Shown: one piece after another, positions 7,299 to 16,779 of the stretch
Layout of the letters: each line of letters opens with the position of its first letter
How positions within the stretch are numbered: position 1 is the first letter of the stretch
Assembly (NCBI GenBank): GCA_964651825.1
Contig: CAZYWK010000007.1
Span: 6,442 to 70,441 of the forward strand
Direction: 5' to 3'
Length of the DNA: 64,000 nt
Origin: Sva-07 sp964651825
GTDB lineage: Bacteria > Actinomycetota > Acidimicrobiia > Acidimicrobiales > Ilumatobacteraceae
Position numbers and translations under genes: made by a program
The notes under the pieces: model-generated
Told to the model about the DNA's origin: nothing
Database searches by the model: none
Seen by the model: the letters and a program-made list of their open reading frames with translations, nothing else

Positions 7299-9227
7299 GT
7301 GACCGATACCTTCGCCGACTGCGAGCGGCGCGACGACGGCTTGTTCGAGCAGGACGTGAACGCCTGGAGCTCGGTCGCGTATCTGGTCGCAGGCGCGGTG
7401 ATCGTGCGGCAGGTCCGGCGAGCAGGGTTGCCACGGGCGCTCGACGTGCTCGCCGTGCTGGTCGCCCTGGAGGGGGCGGGGAGCTTCCTCTACCACGGCG
7501 CGGCGAGCGATCTGGCCCAGGCCCTCCACGACGTGCCGCTCGTGGCGATGCTCGCGTTCATCGCCGGCTGGCACGGCGGTCGCCTCGTCGGGCAACCGGA
7601 GCGGTACGCGGTGGTGACGGCAGTCGGTGGGATCGCGCTGGGCGCCGCGGGGTCGTTCGTGTCGGGAGCCACGAACGCCGCCGTTGCCCTGTTCGTGGGG
7701 GCGATCGTGATCACCGAGCTCGTCGCCCGGCGCCGCCGCCTGGCACCGGTGTGGACCGCATCGATCGTGATGTTCAGCGTCCTGGCCGTCGGAGTTTGGC
7801 TCCTCGGGACACCGGCCAGCCTGGCGTGCGACCCTGACTCCGTCGTCCAGCCGCACGGCTTGTGGCACGTCATGACGGCGATCGTGCCCGTGGTGTGGGT
7901 CGATCGTGCCTATGCCGCGACCCGCCCCGACTCGCCGCCGCTGATCATGCGCCGCGCCACGGATCGCGTGATCGGCACGATCGCGTGGTTGCTCACGCAT
8001 GCGTTCCATCGCTCGGTCGACGTGCGCTGGCGGGACCGGATGCCGCCGCGCCGCACGCCAGTGCTCATCGTGGCCAACCACGGCAATGGCTTCGTCGACC
8101 CGATCGTGGTCGCCGGTGCGCTCGGCAGGCTCCCCCGCTTCCTCGCGAAGGCCAGCCTGTGGAAGATCGCCGTCGCCAGGCCGTTCCTCGGCCTCGCCGG
8201 GGTGCTCCCCGTGTACCGCTCGGCGGACGGCGATCGCACGAGCGACAACCGCTCGATCTTCGAAGCCTGCCACCGCGGCCTGGCGAACGGATCGACCGTG
8301 GCGATCTTCCCGGAGGGCACCACCGGTGACCGGGCCGGCCTCGACCGCGTCCGCTCGGGAGCCGCACGCATCGCGCTCGGTGCGCTCCACGTTGCGCCCG
8401 ACCTGCACATCGTGCCGATCGGTCTCGCGTTCGAGAGCCGTATCGAGACGCGCAGCCGTGCCGTCGTGATGTTCGGCGAGCCGATCGAGGTGGCCAGGTT
8501 CGCCACCGACACGGAACCCGGCCGCGCCGACATACACGCCCTCACCGCCGAGATCACCGCCGCGCTGGAGGCCGTATCGCCGACGTTCACCTCGGTCGAC
8601 GAGCGCGAGATCCTGCGCGCCGCCGCCCGCACCGAACGCGACGACGCGGCACGGCACGGTACGGCACGGTTCGGTGACATCGAGGTCGTCGCCCGGTCGC
8701 TCGCCGCCGCCGAGCCCGCCCGCCGCGAGGCCGTGATCGAGCGCTACCGCTCCTACGCCACCCGGCTGAACCTCGTGGGCCTCGACGACGACGCCCTGGA
8801 CAGGCGGAGCACGCCGTGGTGGCGGCTCGCGCTGTCGATCCTCGCCATCGTGTTCGGCGGGGCGCTGCTCGTCACCGTCACGCTCATCCATCTGCCCGCT
8901 GTGGCCGTCGTGGTGGGTGGCACCGCGCTGGTCCACTCGACCGCGACGAAGGGGACCGTGCGCGTGTTGCTCGGCCTGGTGACGGGCTTGCTGACCTGGA
9001 CGATCGCGGGCATCGTGATCGCCGACGGTGTGGGCGCCGTCGTCGCCGCTGCGGCCGTTGCTGCCGGTGGTGCCGCCGCCCTCGTCGTGTGGCCGCCGCT
9101 CGTCCGCGAGGTTCACGCGATCGCCGGGCGTTGGACCGCCCGCGACCGCGGCAGTCTGATGACGGCGGTGCTCGCCGACCGCGGAGCCGTCATCGAGGCC
9201 GTCCGGGATGCGAACATGTCGTCGTGA
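7299..9227 (+). CDS. Ceramidase-like membrane domain fused to PlsC-type acyltransferase
   Basis: 642-residue fusion. Residues 1-205 look like the CREST/alkaline ceramidase-type membrane domain: NAWSSVAYLVAG, GSFLYHGAASD and HGLWHVMTA supply conserved Ser, His and His positions, with about seven helices. Residues about 225-440 are a glycerolipid acyltransferase domain with the HX5D variant NHGNGFVD (near 258-265), the GVLPVYR block and FPEGTT (near 337). A soluble stretch and a final helical hairpin block (about 510-600) follow. Acyltransferases of this NHxN type transfer acyl chains to glycerophosphate or other lipid acceptors. GTG 7299 is the start. It overlaps the next gene by 4 bp. The combination implies lipid remodelling at the membrane (inference). 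Confidence 0.75.
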   Translation: MTDTFADCERRDDGLFEQDVNAWSSVAYLVAGAVIVRQVRRAGLPRALDVLAVLVALEGAGSFLYHGAASDLAQALHDVPLVAMLAFIAGWHGGRLVGQPERYAVVTAVGGIALGAAGSFVSGATNAAVALFVGAIVITELVARRRRLAPVWTASIVMFSVLAVGVWLLGTPASLACDPDSVVQPHGLWHVMTAIVPVVWVDRAYAATRPDSPPLIMRRATDRVIGTIAWLLTHAFHRSVDVRWRDRMPPRRTPVLIVANHGNGFVDPIVVAGALGRLPRFLAKASLWKIAVARPFLGLAGVLPVYRSADGDRTSDNRSIFEACHRGLANGSTVAIFPEGTTGDRAGLDRVRSGAARIALGALHVAPDLHIVPIGLAFESRIETRSRAVVMFGEPIEVARFATDTEPGRADIHALTAEITAALEAVSPTFTSVDEREILRAAARTERDDAARHGTARFGDIEVVARSLAAAEPARREAVIERYRSYATRLNLVGLDDDALDRRSTPWWRLALSILAIVFGGALLVTVTLIHLPAVAVVVGGTALVHSTATKGTVRVLLGLVTGLLTWTIAGIVIADGVGAVVAAAAVAAGGAAALVVWPPLVREVHAIAGRWTARDRGSLMTAVLADRGAVIEAVRDANMSS

Positions 9228-10375
9228 CCGACCCGGAACCACCCCTCGATCCGGAGCCACCCGTCGACCCGGAGGCGCCCCTCGATGTTGACGCGCTGAC
9301 GCTCGAACTGGACGCCGAGATCCCGAAGCGTTCGAAGGGCAAACAGCTCCGCAGCGCCGTCTTCCGTGGCGTCATCGTCGTCGGCGCGCTCGCCATCTCC
9401 GGCTTCGTCCTCGTGTCGACGTTCGAGGATCTCGACTTCCAGGCGATCCTCGACTCGGTCCGCTCGCTCGAGGATGCCGACATGATCGCGCTGGCGTCGA
9501 TGTGGGTGATCTGGGTGGCCTGCCAGGGCCTGCTCACCGGCTCGTTGATCCGGGGATTGCCGGTGCGGCGTGGCGTCATCGCCTACCTCGGCCCGGCCGG
9601 GGTGACGTCGGTGCTCCCGGGCCCGAGCGACCTCCCGTTCCGCCACAAGATGTTCACCAGCTGGGGCTACTCCGCGTCGGAGGCGACGCTGGCCGTCGCC
9701 GCCGGGGGTGTGTTCAGCATCGGCATCAAGCTGGTGCTCCCCGTCGTCGCCGCGATCGGGCTCCTGGTGTCGGACGCACCGATCGAGGGATCGTTGCGAA
9801 CCATCGTGGTGATCGCCGTGATCGTCGGAGCGGGGGTCATGCTCGTTGCCTACCTGTTCGCCGCCGAGCGCCGGACCGCCTGGTTCGGACGGTTGATCAC
9901 CGCGATCTGGGCCTTCGTGCTGAAGCTGCTGCACCGGCCCGATCCGCCCGACCTCGCGGCCCGGATGATCTCGGCACGGTCCGAGGCGATCGAGCGGCTC
10001 CGCGACCGTTGGCTGATCGGCACCTGGGCCACGGTGATCACGGCGGCATCACGGTTCGCGCTCTTGCTGATGGCGATCCGCTTCACCGGCACACCGGAGG
10101 AGGCCATCAGTTGGCCCCAGGTGTTCGTCGTGTACGCCGTGGTGCAGGGCCTCACGGTGCTGCCGATCACCGCCGGCGACGCGGGCGTGAGCGAGATCGC
10201 CTACATCGGCCTGCTCACCGCCGCGGCCGGATCGCAGTACGTCAACCAGATCACCGCCGGCGTGTTGATCTTCCGGGTGCTGACCTGGATCGTCATCATC
10301 CCCATCGGGCTCGGCACCCTGGCCGTGTGGCAGCGCGCGCTCCGCCGCCGCACCGCCACGCCCGCCGCCCATTAG
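9224..10375 (+). CDS. Flippase-like LPG-synthase transmembrane (UPF0104) protein
   Basis: 383-residue polytopic protein of the lysylphosphatidylglycerol synthase TM/flippase-like family. It has an acidic Pro-rich N-terminus, a cytoplasmic basic patch (KRSKGKQL), then about eight helices with the family blocks LGPAGVTSVLPGPSDLPFR and LPITAGDAGVSEIAYIG. GTG 9224 overlaps the previous stop (GTGA), so it is translationally coupled to the acyltransferase fusion and may act on the same lipid. No aminoacyl-transferase GNAT domain is attached, which argues for a translocase or scaffold rather than an LPG synthase. Confidence 0.75.
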   Translation: MTDPEPPLDPEPPVDPEAPLDVDALTLELDAEIPKRSKGKQLRSAVFRGVIVVGALAISGFVLVSTFEDLDFQAILDSVRSLEDADMIALASMWVIWVACQGLLTGSLIRGLPVRRGVIAYLGPAGVTSVLPGPSDLPFRHKMFTSWGYSASEATLAVAAGGVFSIGIKLVLPVVAAIGLLVSDAPIEGSLRTIVVIAVIVGAGVMLVAYLFAAERRTAWFGRLITAIWAFVLKLLHRPDPPDLAARMISARSEAIERLRDRWLIGTWATVITAASRFALLLMAIRFTGTPEEAISWPQVFVVYAVVQGLTVLPITAGDAGVSEIAYIGLLTAAAGSQYVNQITAGVLIFRVLTWIVIIPIGLGTLAVWQRALRRRTATPAAH

Positions 10376-10451
10376 GGAAGCGCCAGCGACGAGGCGGAGC
10401 GAGGCCGACCTCGATCGTCACGACCAGACTCGCGGTGAGGCCGAGCAATCG

Positions 10452-12902
10452 TCAGAGGTAGCTGTTCTTCTCGAGCCAGCGCAGCGAGAAGAAGCCCCAC
10501 ACGGGCGGCAGGTAGAACGTCGACAGCCGGTAGAGCATCACCGCGGCGAACGCGGCCTCCTGCGGCATCCCGACGCTGGTGAGGCCGAAGATCAGGCCCC
10601 CTTCGGTCACGCCGATGCCGCCCGGCACCGGGATGAGCCCCGACAGCAACGACACACACATGTTGATGAACAACACGTCTTCGAACGCGACGTCGAACCC
10701 GAAGCTGCGACAGAAGACCGCCAACGCGCTGGCGAACAGCAACTCGGCCACCAGGTTGCCGCCGAACAGCATCGCCAGGCGCCGTGGTGAGTGGAGGCCG
10801 CGCAACACCCCAGCCGCCTCGTGGACGACACGCCGGGCGTAGCCGACGATCAACCGGCGCAGCTTCGGGATGGCTGCGACCACCACCGCGGCGACCGCCA
10901 CCACGATGGCGATGATCAGCAGCAGGCTGGCCGCGTCGCTCGCCGGGTCGCTCAGGTCGAGGTCGAGTGACATCGACGTGAACAGCAGCAGGCTGAGCAG
11001 CAGGACCGCCTGCACGATGAACCCGCTGACGCCGTCGAGCGCACCGGTGGCCATGGCCGCTCCTGCCGGCACACCTTGCCGCTGGAAGAACCGGATGTTG
11101 ACCGCGATGCGCGCCGCCGCCGTCGGGATCGCGAGGTTCACGTACGAGATCGCGAGCTGCAAGGCGTACACCGGCCCGAGCGGCAACGGGATCGGCGCCG
11201 CTCCGAGCGTCGCCACCGCCTGCGCCACACGTGGCGTCTGCGAGATCACGAACCCGATGGCCACCAGCCACCAGTCGGCGTCCTGAAGCGACTCGGTGAA
11301 CTCGGCGAGGTCGAAGCCGGACAGCGCGGAGACGAGCATGAACACCGCGAGCAGCGGCAACGCGACCCGAATGACCGACCCGATGCTGAAGCGACGCAGC
11401 TGGACCAGCTTCGGGGCTTCCTCGCCGATCGCCTTGGCCACCTCGTCGCGGACGTCGTCGAGGTCGATGTCGAGCCGCCGCAGGGCGCGGCGCTGGTCAC
11501 TGGTCAGTGCCACCGACTGGAGGTACGGCAAGATTGCCGCGATCTCCTCGTTGGTGCGGTTGGCGACGAGGGCAGCGACCGCATCGGACCGGCCTGCGAG
11601 CACGACGGTGGCGACGAACATCTGGGCGTCGTCGGAGCGGAGTTGCGCAACGCTCGGCGCCACGGTGGCCCCGCGGAAGTCGACGAACCCGAGCGCATCG
11701 TCGATGACGATGAGGTGCTCCTCGTCGATGGCACCGTGAGCGATGCCCGCATCGTGGAGCGCGTCGACGAGCTCCCACAGGCTGCGCAGCACCGTCGTCG
11801 CTTCGGGTCCGCTGAAGCGATGGTCGAGTGGTGTCGCCGGATCGACCACGCGGTCGGGCTCGACGAGCAGGGTCCCGGTGCGCCGGAGCACGAGCAGGGC
11901 GTCGTCGGACTGCGTGGTTCCGGCGATCACCACGGTGTCGGTCGGGACCCCCGCCTGCCTGGCGAGCAGCGTGAGCAGCGCCTCGTGCTCCACCTGCCGC
12001 AGACGAGCGAACCCCACCGGTGAGCCCGGCCGGCGCAGCCAGATCGTGCGCTGGATCGTCGAGAGCATCGCCGCGTCGTGCGCGTCGCGGCCGTACACCT
12101 TGACGATCAGCTCTCCACCGTCGGGCGCCGTGGCGGCCACCGCGAACTGGCCGGCCGGCTGGCGGGCGGCAACTCCGAGCGTGGCCGTCGGAACGCGCAG
12201 GTCGGCGAGCGCGTATCGCACGTCGTCGAGGCTCGGCCGTCCGGCGCTCGACCCGACGACGAGGTGCACGGCCGCAGCGGCCGCCGCCGCGATCAACACT
12301 CCGGCGACGACTCCGGTGACCGTGCTGGAGCCGATCGCGACGGTCGCCAGCGATCCGCCGGCGAGCAGCCAGCGGCCCACCCGGCGAGCGGGTCGCACCA
12401 GGTGGGGCGAGGCCGTGATCAACGCGGCGCCGGGAATGGCCAGGCGTCCGGCCGGGAACACCGGGGGCGGCGTCCCGCGGCCGATCAGGTCGACTGCCGG
12501 CCAGTCGCCCGACACGAGACGCCCGATGACGAGCCAGATGATGACGCTGAGCGCGGCGGCCGCGAGCATGTCGCGGGCGATCGAGCCGCGTCCGCGGAAC
12601 GTCGCTGCGGCGAGGAGGACCGCCGCCCAGACGAGCGGCAGGTCGGCCAGCACCTGGCAGGTGCCCTGCAGTGCGCTCGGGAGCGCGAGCAGGAGGTCGG
12701 CGACGACCTCGAAGTAGCCGGGGTCCGGCTCGGCCAGCACCGCGGCCGCGATCAAGCCGACGAGCGACGCCCCGAGCAGGATGACGTCGGTTGCACGACG
12801 GGCTCTCGGCTGATCACGGTCGTGGGCGAACAGCCGCACGCCACGGCGTACGAAGTCGGTGACGTCGGCGGCCGTCCTCCCCGTCGCGCGCGTGTCGGCC
12901 AT
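10452..12902 (-). CDS. Membrane-kinase-like-flippase three-part fusion
   Basis: 816-residue protein in three parts: an N-terminal membrane block (about 40-210, five to six helices), a central kinase-like domain (about 215-440; ELIVKVYGRDAHDA supplies a beta3-type Lys, and GIAHGAIDEEHLIVIDD plus GFVDFRG replace the catalytic and DFG loops), and a C-terminal LPG-synthase/flippase-like bundle (about 500-810) with the typical GLIPVPGGIGVTEGGL block. The HxD Asp appears shifted or absent, so activity is doubtful. Fusions of this type occur in actinobacteria. It is convergent with the simpler flippase-like gene at 9224. Lipid translocation under control of the kinase-like domain is an inference. 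Confidence 0.75.
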   Translation of the reverse strand: MADTRATGRTAADVTDFVRRGVRLFAHDRDQPRARRATDVILLGASLVGLIAAAVLAEPDPGYFEVVADLLLALPSALQGTCQVLADLPLVWAAVLLAAATFRGRGSIARDMLAAAALSVIIWLVIGRLVSGDWPAVDLIGRGTPPPVFPAGRLAIPGAALITASPHLVRPARRVGRWLLAGGSLATVAIGSSTVTGVVAGVLIAAAAAAAVHLVVGSSAGRPSLDDVRYALADLRVPTATLGVAARQPAGQFAVAATAPDGGELIVKVYGRDAHDAAMLSTIQRTIWLRRPGSPVGFARLRQVEHEALLTLLARQAGVPTDTVVIAGTTQSDDALLVLRRTGTLLVEPDRVVDPATPLDHRFSGPEATTVLRSLWELVDALHDAGIAHGAIDEEHLIVIDDALGFVDFRGATVAPSVAQLRSDDAQMFVATVVLAGRSDAVAALVANRTNEEIAAILPYLQSVALTSDQRRALRRLDIDLDDVRDEVAKAIGEEAPKLVQLRRFSIGSVIRVALPLLAVFMLVSALSGFDLAEFTESLQDADWWLVAIGFVISQTPRVAQAVATLGAAPIPLPLGPVYALQLAISYVNLAIPTAAARIAVNIRFFQRQGVPAGAAMATGALDGVSGFIVQAVLLLSLLLFTSMSLDLDLSDPASDAASLLLIIAIVVAVAAVVVAAIPKLRRLIVGYARRVVHEAAGVLRGLHSPRRLAMLFGGNLVAELLFASALAVFCRSFGFDVAFEDVLFINMCVSLLSGLIPVPGGIGVTEGGLIFGLTSVGMPQEAAFAAVMLYRLSTFYLPPVWGFFSLRWLEKNSYL

Positions 12903-12921
12903 GGCGCTGAGTTTGCCCGCG

Positions 12922-13398
12922 TCAGTGGCGCGGAATGCGGATCACCAGCACCGGGACCTCGGCCCGGTCGGTCACAGCCTCGCTCACCGAAGGCGACATC
13001 AGCCGCGAGAAGAACCCGCGATCGTGGTCGCCCACCGCGATCGCGTCGACCTCGAACTCCTTCGACGCGGCCAGAATCGCATCCGGTTCGAGACCGATCT
13101 CACCGACGGCGACCGCATGGTCGAGGTGCGCTTCGTCCGCTGCTTCGCGGGCGGTCGCGGTCGCGACGTCGGCTTCGGACTGCAGCGAGTCTTCGTCGTC
13201 GCCGTAGGCCACACGCAGGTCGCCGGCCGGCACCATGGCCGACATCCCGACGCCGATCGTGGTGGCCGCGATCATCATCGGATCGCGCCGGACGTTGATC
13301 AGCACGTATTCGGCGTCGTCGCCGAACAGCGTGTGGGTCTGGTTCACGACGAGCTTGTCGGACGAGGTTCCGTCGACGGCGATGAGCACACGGGTCAT
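12922..13398 (-). CDS. Universal stress protein (UspA family), single domain
   Basis: 158-residue Usp domain. It begins MTRVLIAVDGTSSDKLVV (first beta strand plus the nucleotide-binding Asp), ends with VPVLVIRIPRH, and has an EVDAIAVGDHDRGFF block. The usual G-2x-G-9x-G(S/T) ATP loop is degenerate (SPSVSEAV follows), so it may not bind ATP. It lies 19 bp upstream of the membrane-kinase-flippase fusion on the same strand and could be cotranscribed. Confidence 0.85.
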   Translation of the reverse strand: MTRVLIAVDGTSSDKLVVNQTHTLFGDDAEYVLINVRRDPMMIAATTIGVGMSAMVPAGDLRVAYGDDEDSLQSEADVATATAREAADEAHLDHAVAVGEIGLEPDAILAASKEFEVDAIAVGDHDRGFFSRLMSPSVSEAVTDRAEVPVLVIRIPRH

Positions 13399-13415
13399 GC
13401 GGCCAACCGTATCCG

Positions 13416-13982
13416 TCAGGACGTCATGCCGTTGAGGCCGACCAGGCCGCGGGCCAGCTCGATCTCACCCATGTGCCGCAGGCCGTGCTGGTAGATCCAG
13501 CATTCGGTCGCGTCGAGCAGCGTGATGCCCTCGGGGCCGGCCACCCTCGCGCTGTACGTGCTGGCGATCTGCGGCGGGAACGGGCGCGGCACGACGAGGC
13601 GGGTGAGCTCGTCGGGGTCGAGCTCGGCGAGCCAGGCCTCGGTGCGGGCGAACACGGCGTTCATGTACTCCTGGAACGCCGTGTAGTCGCCGATGCGCTG
13701 GTGCTCCATCTCCGCGACCGTCTTGTGCTTGCCGTGGTCGTTGATCGCGGGGTGGACGCGCTCGGCCCACTCGTCGTTCCAGATCGGCGGCGTGCCGGTC
13801 ATCAACATGAACGACGCGTCGATCATGTTGACGATGTGGAACAGGCTGAACGCGATCGGCAACACGCCTTCGCGCTCGAAGTGGTTGACGTGGTCGATCG
13901 TCATCGTCGCGACCGCGTCTTCGTAGAGGGAGTGGAGTGCGCGCATGCGCCGTTGCAGTGAGTCGAGCACGAGTTCGTTCAT
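13416..13982 (-). CDS. DinB-like four-helix protein
   Basis: 188-residue DinB/YfiT-type four-helix-bundle protein. Candidate metal-binding His residues lie in FSLFHIVNMIDASFML, AEMEHQRIGDYTAF and WIYQHGLRHMGEIELARGL; the last is the classic C-terminal HxxxHxGE signature. Family members are metal-dependent thiol transferases or related enzymes. The start ATG 13982 gives MNELVLDSLQRRM; longer open frames upstream are antisense noise over panB. panB lies 28 bp upstream on the same strand. Confidence 0.8.
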   Translation of the reverse strand: MNELVLDSLQRRMRALHSLYEDAVATMTIDHVNHFEREGVLPIAFSLFHIVNMIDASFMLMTGTPPIWNDEWAERVHPAINDHGKHKTVAEMEHQRIGDYTAFQEYMNAVFARTEAWLAELDPDELTRLVVPRPFPPQIASTYSARVAGPEGITLLDATECWIYQHGLRHMGEIELARGLVGLNGMTS

Positions 13983-14010
13983 CGATGGACTCCCGGGTCT
14001 GAGCGAAGGA

Positions 14011-14859
14011 TCAGGGGCTGTACTCGTGGCGCTCGGCGGGGTAGACGCCGGCTTCCACGTCGGTGCGGTAGGCGATGGCGGCGTCGAGGAGCACTTGGCC
14101 GATGTTGGCGTACTGCTCGACGAACTTCGGGATGCGGCCGCGGGTGAAGCCGGCCCAGTCGCTCCAGACGAGGAGCTGGCCGTCGCAGTTCGGGCCGGCG
14201 CCGACCGAGATGGTGGGGATGCCGATCGTCGAGGTGACCTTGCCGGCGACCTCGGAGGGAACCATCTCCAACACGACGGCGAACGCACCGGCCTCCTCGA
14301 CCGCGATCGCGTCGTCGAGCAGCGCTTGGGCGCCGTCGCCACGGCCTTGGATGATGTGGCCGCCGAGGCCGTGCTCGCTCTGCGGGGTGAAACCGATGTG
14401 GGCCATCACCGGGATGCCGGCGCGCACGATGCGCCGGATCTGCTTCGCGCTGCGCACGCCGCCTTCGAGCTTCACCGCGTGGCAGCCCGTCTCCTTCATG
14501 AAGCGGATCGCTGTGGCCAATGCGTCGTCGGGCCCGTTCTCGTACGAGCCGAACGGCATGTCGGCGATCACGAACGCTCGCTTGGCGCCGCGTACGACGG
14601 CCGCGGTCAAGGGGATGAGCTCGTCGACGGTCACGGGAATGGTGGTGTCGTAGCCGAACACCGTGTTGCCCGCCGAGTCGCCGACGAGGAGGAAGTCGAT
14701 GCCGGCCTCGTCGAAGATGCTCGCCGACAGGAAGTCGTAACTGGTCAGCCCGGTGATCTTGATCCCGCTCTGCTTGGCGCGCTGGAAGTGCCGCGTGCGT
14801 ACCCGTTTGAGCCCCGGATCCCCCGATCCCCCACCGTACGGACGTTGCTCGTCGGTCAC
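14011..14859 (-). CDS. panB: 3-methyl-2-oxobutanoate hydroxymethyltransferase
   Basis: PanB transfers a hydroxymethyl group from methylenetetrahydrofolate to alpha-ketoisovalerate to give ketopantoate, the first step of pantothenate and CoA synthesis. The 282-residue product has the normal length and key blocks: ITGLTSYDFLSASIFDEAG, DFLLVGDSAGNTVFGYDTT (metal-binding Asp), FVIADMPFGSY, AVKLEGG, VMAHIGFTPQ and VLEMVPSEVA. GTG start at 14859. No panC or panD is next to it. Confidence 0.95.
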   Translation of the reverse strand: MTDEQRPYGGGSGDPGLKRVRTRHFQRAKQSGIKITGLTSYDFLSASIFDEAGIDFLLVGDSAGNTVFGYDTTIPVTVDELIPLTAAVVRGAKRAFVIADMPFGSYENGPDDALATAIRFMKETGCHAVKLEGGVRSAKQIRRIVRAGIPVMAHIGFTPQSEHGLGGHIIQGRGDGAQALLDDAIAVEEAGAFAVVLEMVPSEVAGKVTSTIGIPTISVGAGPNCDGQLLVWSDWAGFTRGRIPKFVEQYANIGQVLLDAAIAYRTDVEAGVYPAERHEYSP

Positions 14860-14892
14860 GAGCCCACCGTAGACCGCGCCGTCGGTTTCGAC

Positions 14893-16779
14893 CTAGCGCG
14901 GCCGAGCGGCCGCGGTCGTGACGTATTTGGTGCGGTCGCCGGGGGTGAACGAGCCATCGTCACCGAGCGGGCAGCACACGAACAGCGCCCAGTCGCGTGG
15001 GGCGAGCTCGACCTCGATCGAGGTGCCGACGATCGCATCCCCTCGACGCCAGTCGTGGATGCCGTGCGCGTCGGTGAGGCCCAGTTCGGCGAAGTCGACA
15101 CGATCGGTGATCGTGCGGTGCTCGGTCGCCGTGTTGATCGCCACGACGTAGGTCCAGGTGCGACCCTCGATCGTGGTCGACGTCGTCGCCCACGCCAGTC
15201 GCTCACCGCGCGCCGGTGAGCCGAACAGGCAGTCGTCGATCAGGCCGATCGGGTGGTCGGGGTGGCGCAGCCGGCCGTCGGCGTCGCACGTGCGCAGCAC
15301 GACGTCGCGGTCGGTCCGGCCGATGCGGTCGCCGATGCCCGTCGGGCCGGTCGACATCGCCGACAGCAACGCCTCGAGCTCGGCGTGGGCGTCGCCGTCG
15401 GTCGGGTCGGAGCGATCGTCGACGCCGGGTGCGGAGAAGAAGCAGTCCTTGAACGGCCGCAGCCCGAGCGGACTCACGAGCCGGTTCACGGTCAGGAACC
15501 AGGTCCAGAGCATCGCCGGGTCGTCGGCGAACCGGTAGTCGTCGCACGTGCGCACGGCGATCACACGGTCGAGCCCGACGGCGGCGATCAGGTCGGCGGG
15601 CGTCGCCATGCACCACAGCAGATCGATGCCGGTGGCCGCCGCCTGTTCGTTCAGCGATCGTTGCCAGCTCGCGGCCCGTCCGGGCACGGCCCGCAACGCG
15701 CGGACACCGAACCAGTACATCAACATCCAGTCCTGTTCGATGCAGGTCGCGCCCCACCGCGCCGCGTCGTCGAACCATCGGCGGAACCAGGCCGGGTCGT
15801 GCGGGTGCGCGGCGAGGTCGTCGACCCACCAGGCCGCCGGGTCGACGTCGGGCGCACCCGGCGCGATGTGCCGGGCGTGGAGCACCAGGGGCGGACGTCC
15901 GAGCCGGTCGGCGAAGCGCTCGATCGCGTCGAGCTCGCCCGGCCCGGACGATTCGGCGGGGCCGGCGAGCGGGAACGCGTCCGGGCGCGGCTTCCAGTCC
16001 CAACACCCGCTCGGCGGCACGTCGTGCGGGTAGCCGAACTCGTCGATCGGTCGGCTGACCTCGTGTCGGTAGAACCACGAGTCGAGCTCGACGGCGCGGA
16101 CCGGTACGTCGAGGGCCCGCAGCTCCTCCACCTTCTCCGCGACCGACTCGGCGATCGTCCGCCCGGCTTCGGTGCGGTACCAGTACGCCGCGCCGTTGTC
16201 GGTCCAGTACGAGAGATGGGACGTCAACGCGTTCGCCGACGCCGGGCGCCGATCGACGCCCGCGGCCACCCGCAGGTCGGCGCCCCAGCGTTCCAGCACA
16301 TCGGCGGGCCGGGCGCCCCGGTACACGCCGAGTTCGGTGGACAAGCCGGCCGGGATCTCGTCGAGATCGCCGTGCCAGCCCCAGCGCAACGTGCCGTCGA
16401 GCTCGGTGATGATCTGCTCGTGCGGGTTCGAGACGGGGGCGAGCAGCACGCACTCGCCGGCCGTCGCCGAGCGGACGAGCAGCGGCAGCATCGCCCGCGG
16501 CGCGTGGAGGTTGGGCGCCGGGTTGAACTCGAAGTCGAGCTGGGGCCCGGCGACCACCGGCAGCGCGAACTGGGTGAACGCGAACCCGAGGAACTCGACG
16601 TCGGCCGGCAGCGACGGCGGGTCGATGGCGATCGACGCGACCGGATTCGTGAACCATCCGGTCGACACTCCCGCCAGCGCGGTCTCGGCCACCAGCACCA
16701 CCCGCTCGGCGCCCATCCGATCCTCGTGGAAATCCACTCGGACGCCGTGCGGTAGGTCGGCCGGCGCGAACTCGATCAT
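14893..16779 (-). CDS. Putative glycoside hydrolase (GH36/GH31-like barrel)
   Basis: 628-residue protein with the outline of a large alpha-retaining glycosidase: an N-terminal beta-rich domain (1-190), a TIM-barrel-like centre and a C-terminal beta domain. Barrel strands include VRAVELDSWFYRHE (near 230) and GATCIEQDWMLMYWFG (near 348), whose Asp residues are candidate nucleophile and acid, plus LLWCMATPADLI and VRTCDDYRF. No signal peptide is seen, so it is probably cytosolic. The start ATG at 16779 overlaps the alkylsulfatase stop by four bases (ATGA), so the two are translationally coupled. I cannot name the substrate, and the GH family is only a resemblance. Confidence 0.5.
   Translation of the reverse strand: MIEFAPADLPHGVRVDFHEDRMGAERVVLVAETALAGVSTGWFTNPVASIAIDPPSLPADVEFLGFAFTQFALPVVAGPQLDFEFNPAPNLHAPRAMLPLLVRSATAGECVLLAPVSNPHEQIITELDGTLRWGWHGDLDEIPAGLSTELGVYRGARPADVLERWGADLRVAAGVDRRPASANALTSHLSYWTDNGAAYWYRTEAGRTIAESVAEKVEELRALDVPVRAVELDSWFYRHEVSRPIDEFGYPHDVPPSGCWDWKPRPDAFPLAGPAESSGPGELDAIERFADRLGRPPLVLHARHIAPGAPDVDPAAWWVDDLAAHPHDPAWFRRWFDDAARWGATCIEQDWMLMYWFGVRALRAVPGRAASWQRSLNEQAAATGIDLLWCMATPADLIAAVGLDRVIAVRTCDDYRFADDPAMLWTWFLTVNRLVSPLGLRPFKDCFFSAPGVDDRSDPTDGDAHAELEALLSAMSTGPTGIGDRIGRTDRDVVLRTCDADGRLRHPDHPIGLIDDCLFGSPARGERLAWATTSTTIEGRTWTYVVAINTATEHRTITDRVDFAELGLTDAHGIHDWRRGDAIVGTSIEVELAPRDWALFVCCPLGDDGSFTPGDRTKYVTTAAARPR

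Noticed and set aside
6159..9260. A 1,033-codon open frame antisense to three recognised genes
   Set aside because: Composition is Arg/Gly/His/Asp-rich with no domain; it is a high-GC shadow frame of the glutaminase, membrane protein and acyltransferase genes.
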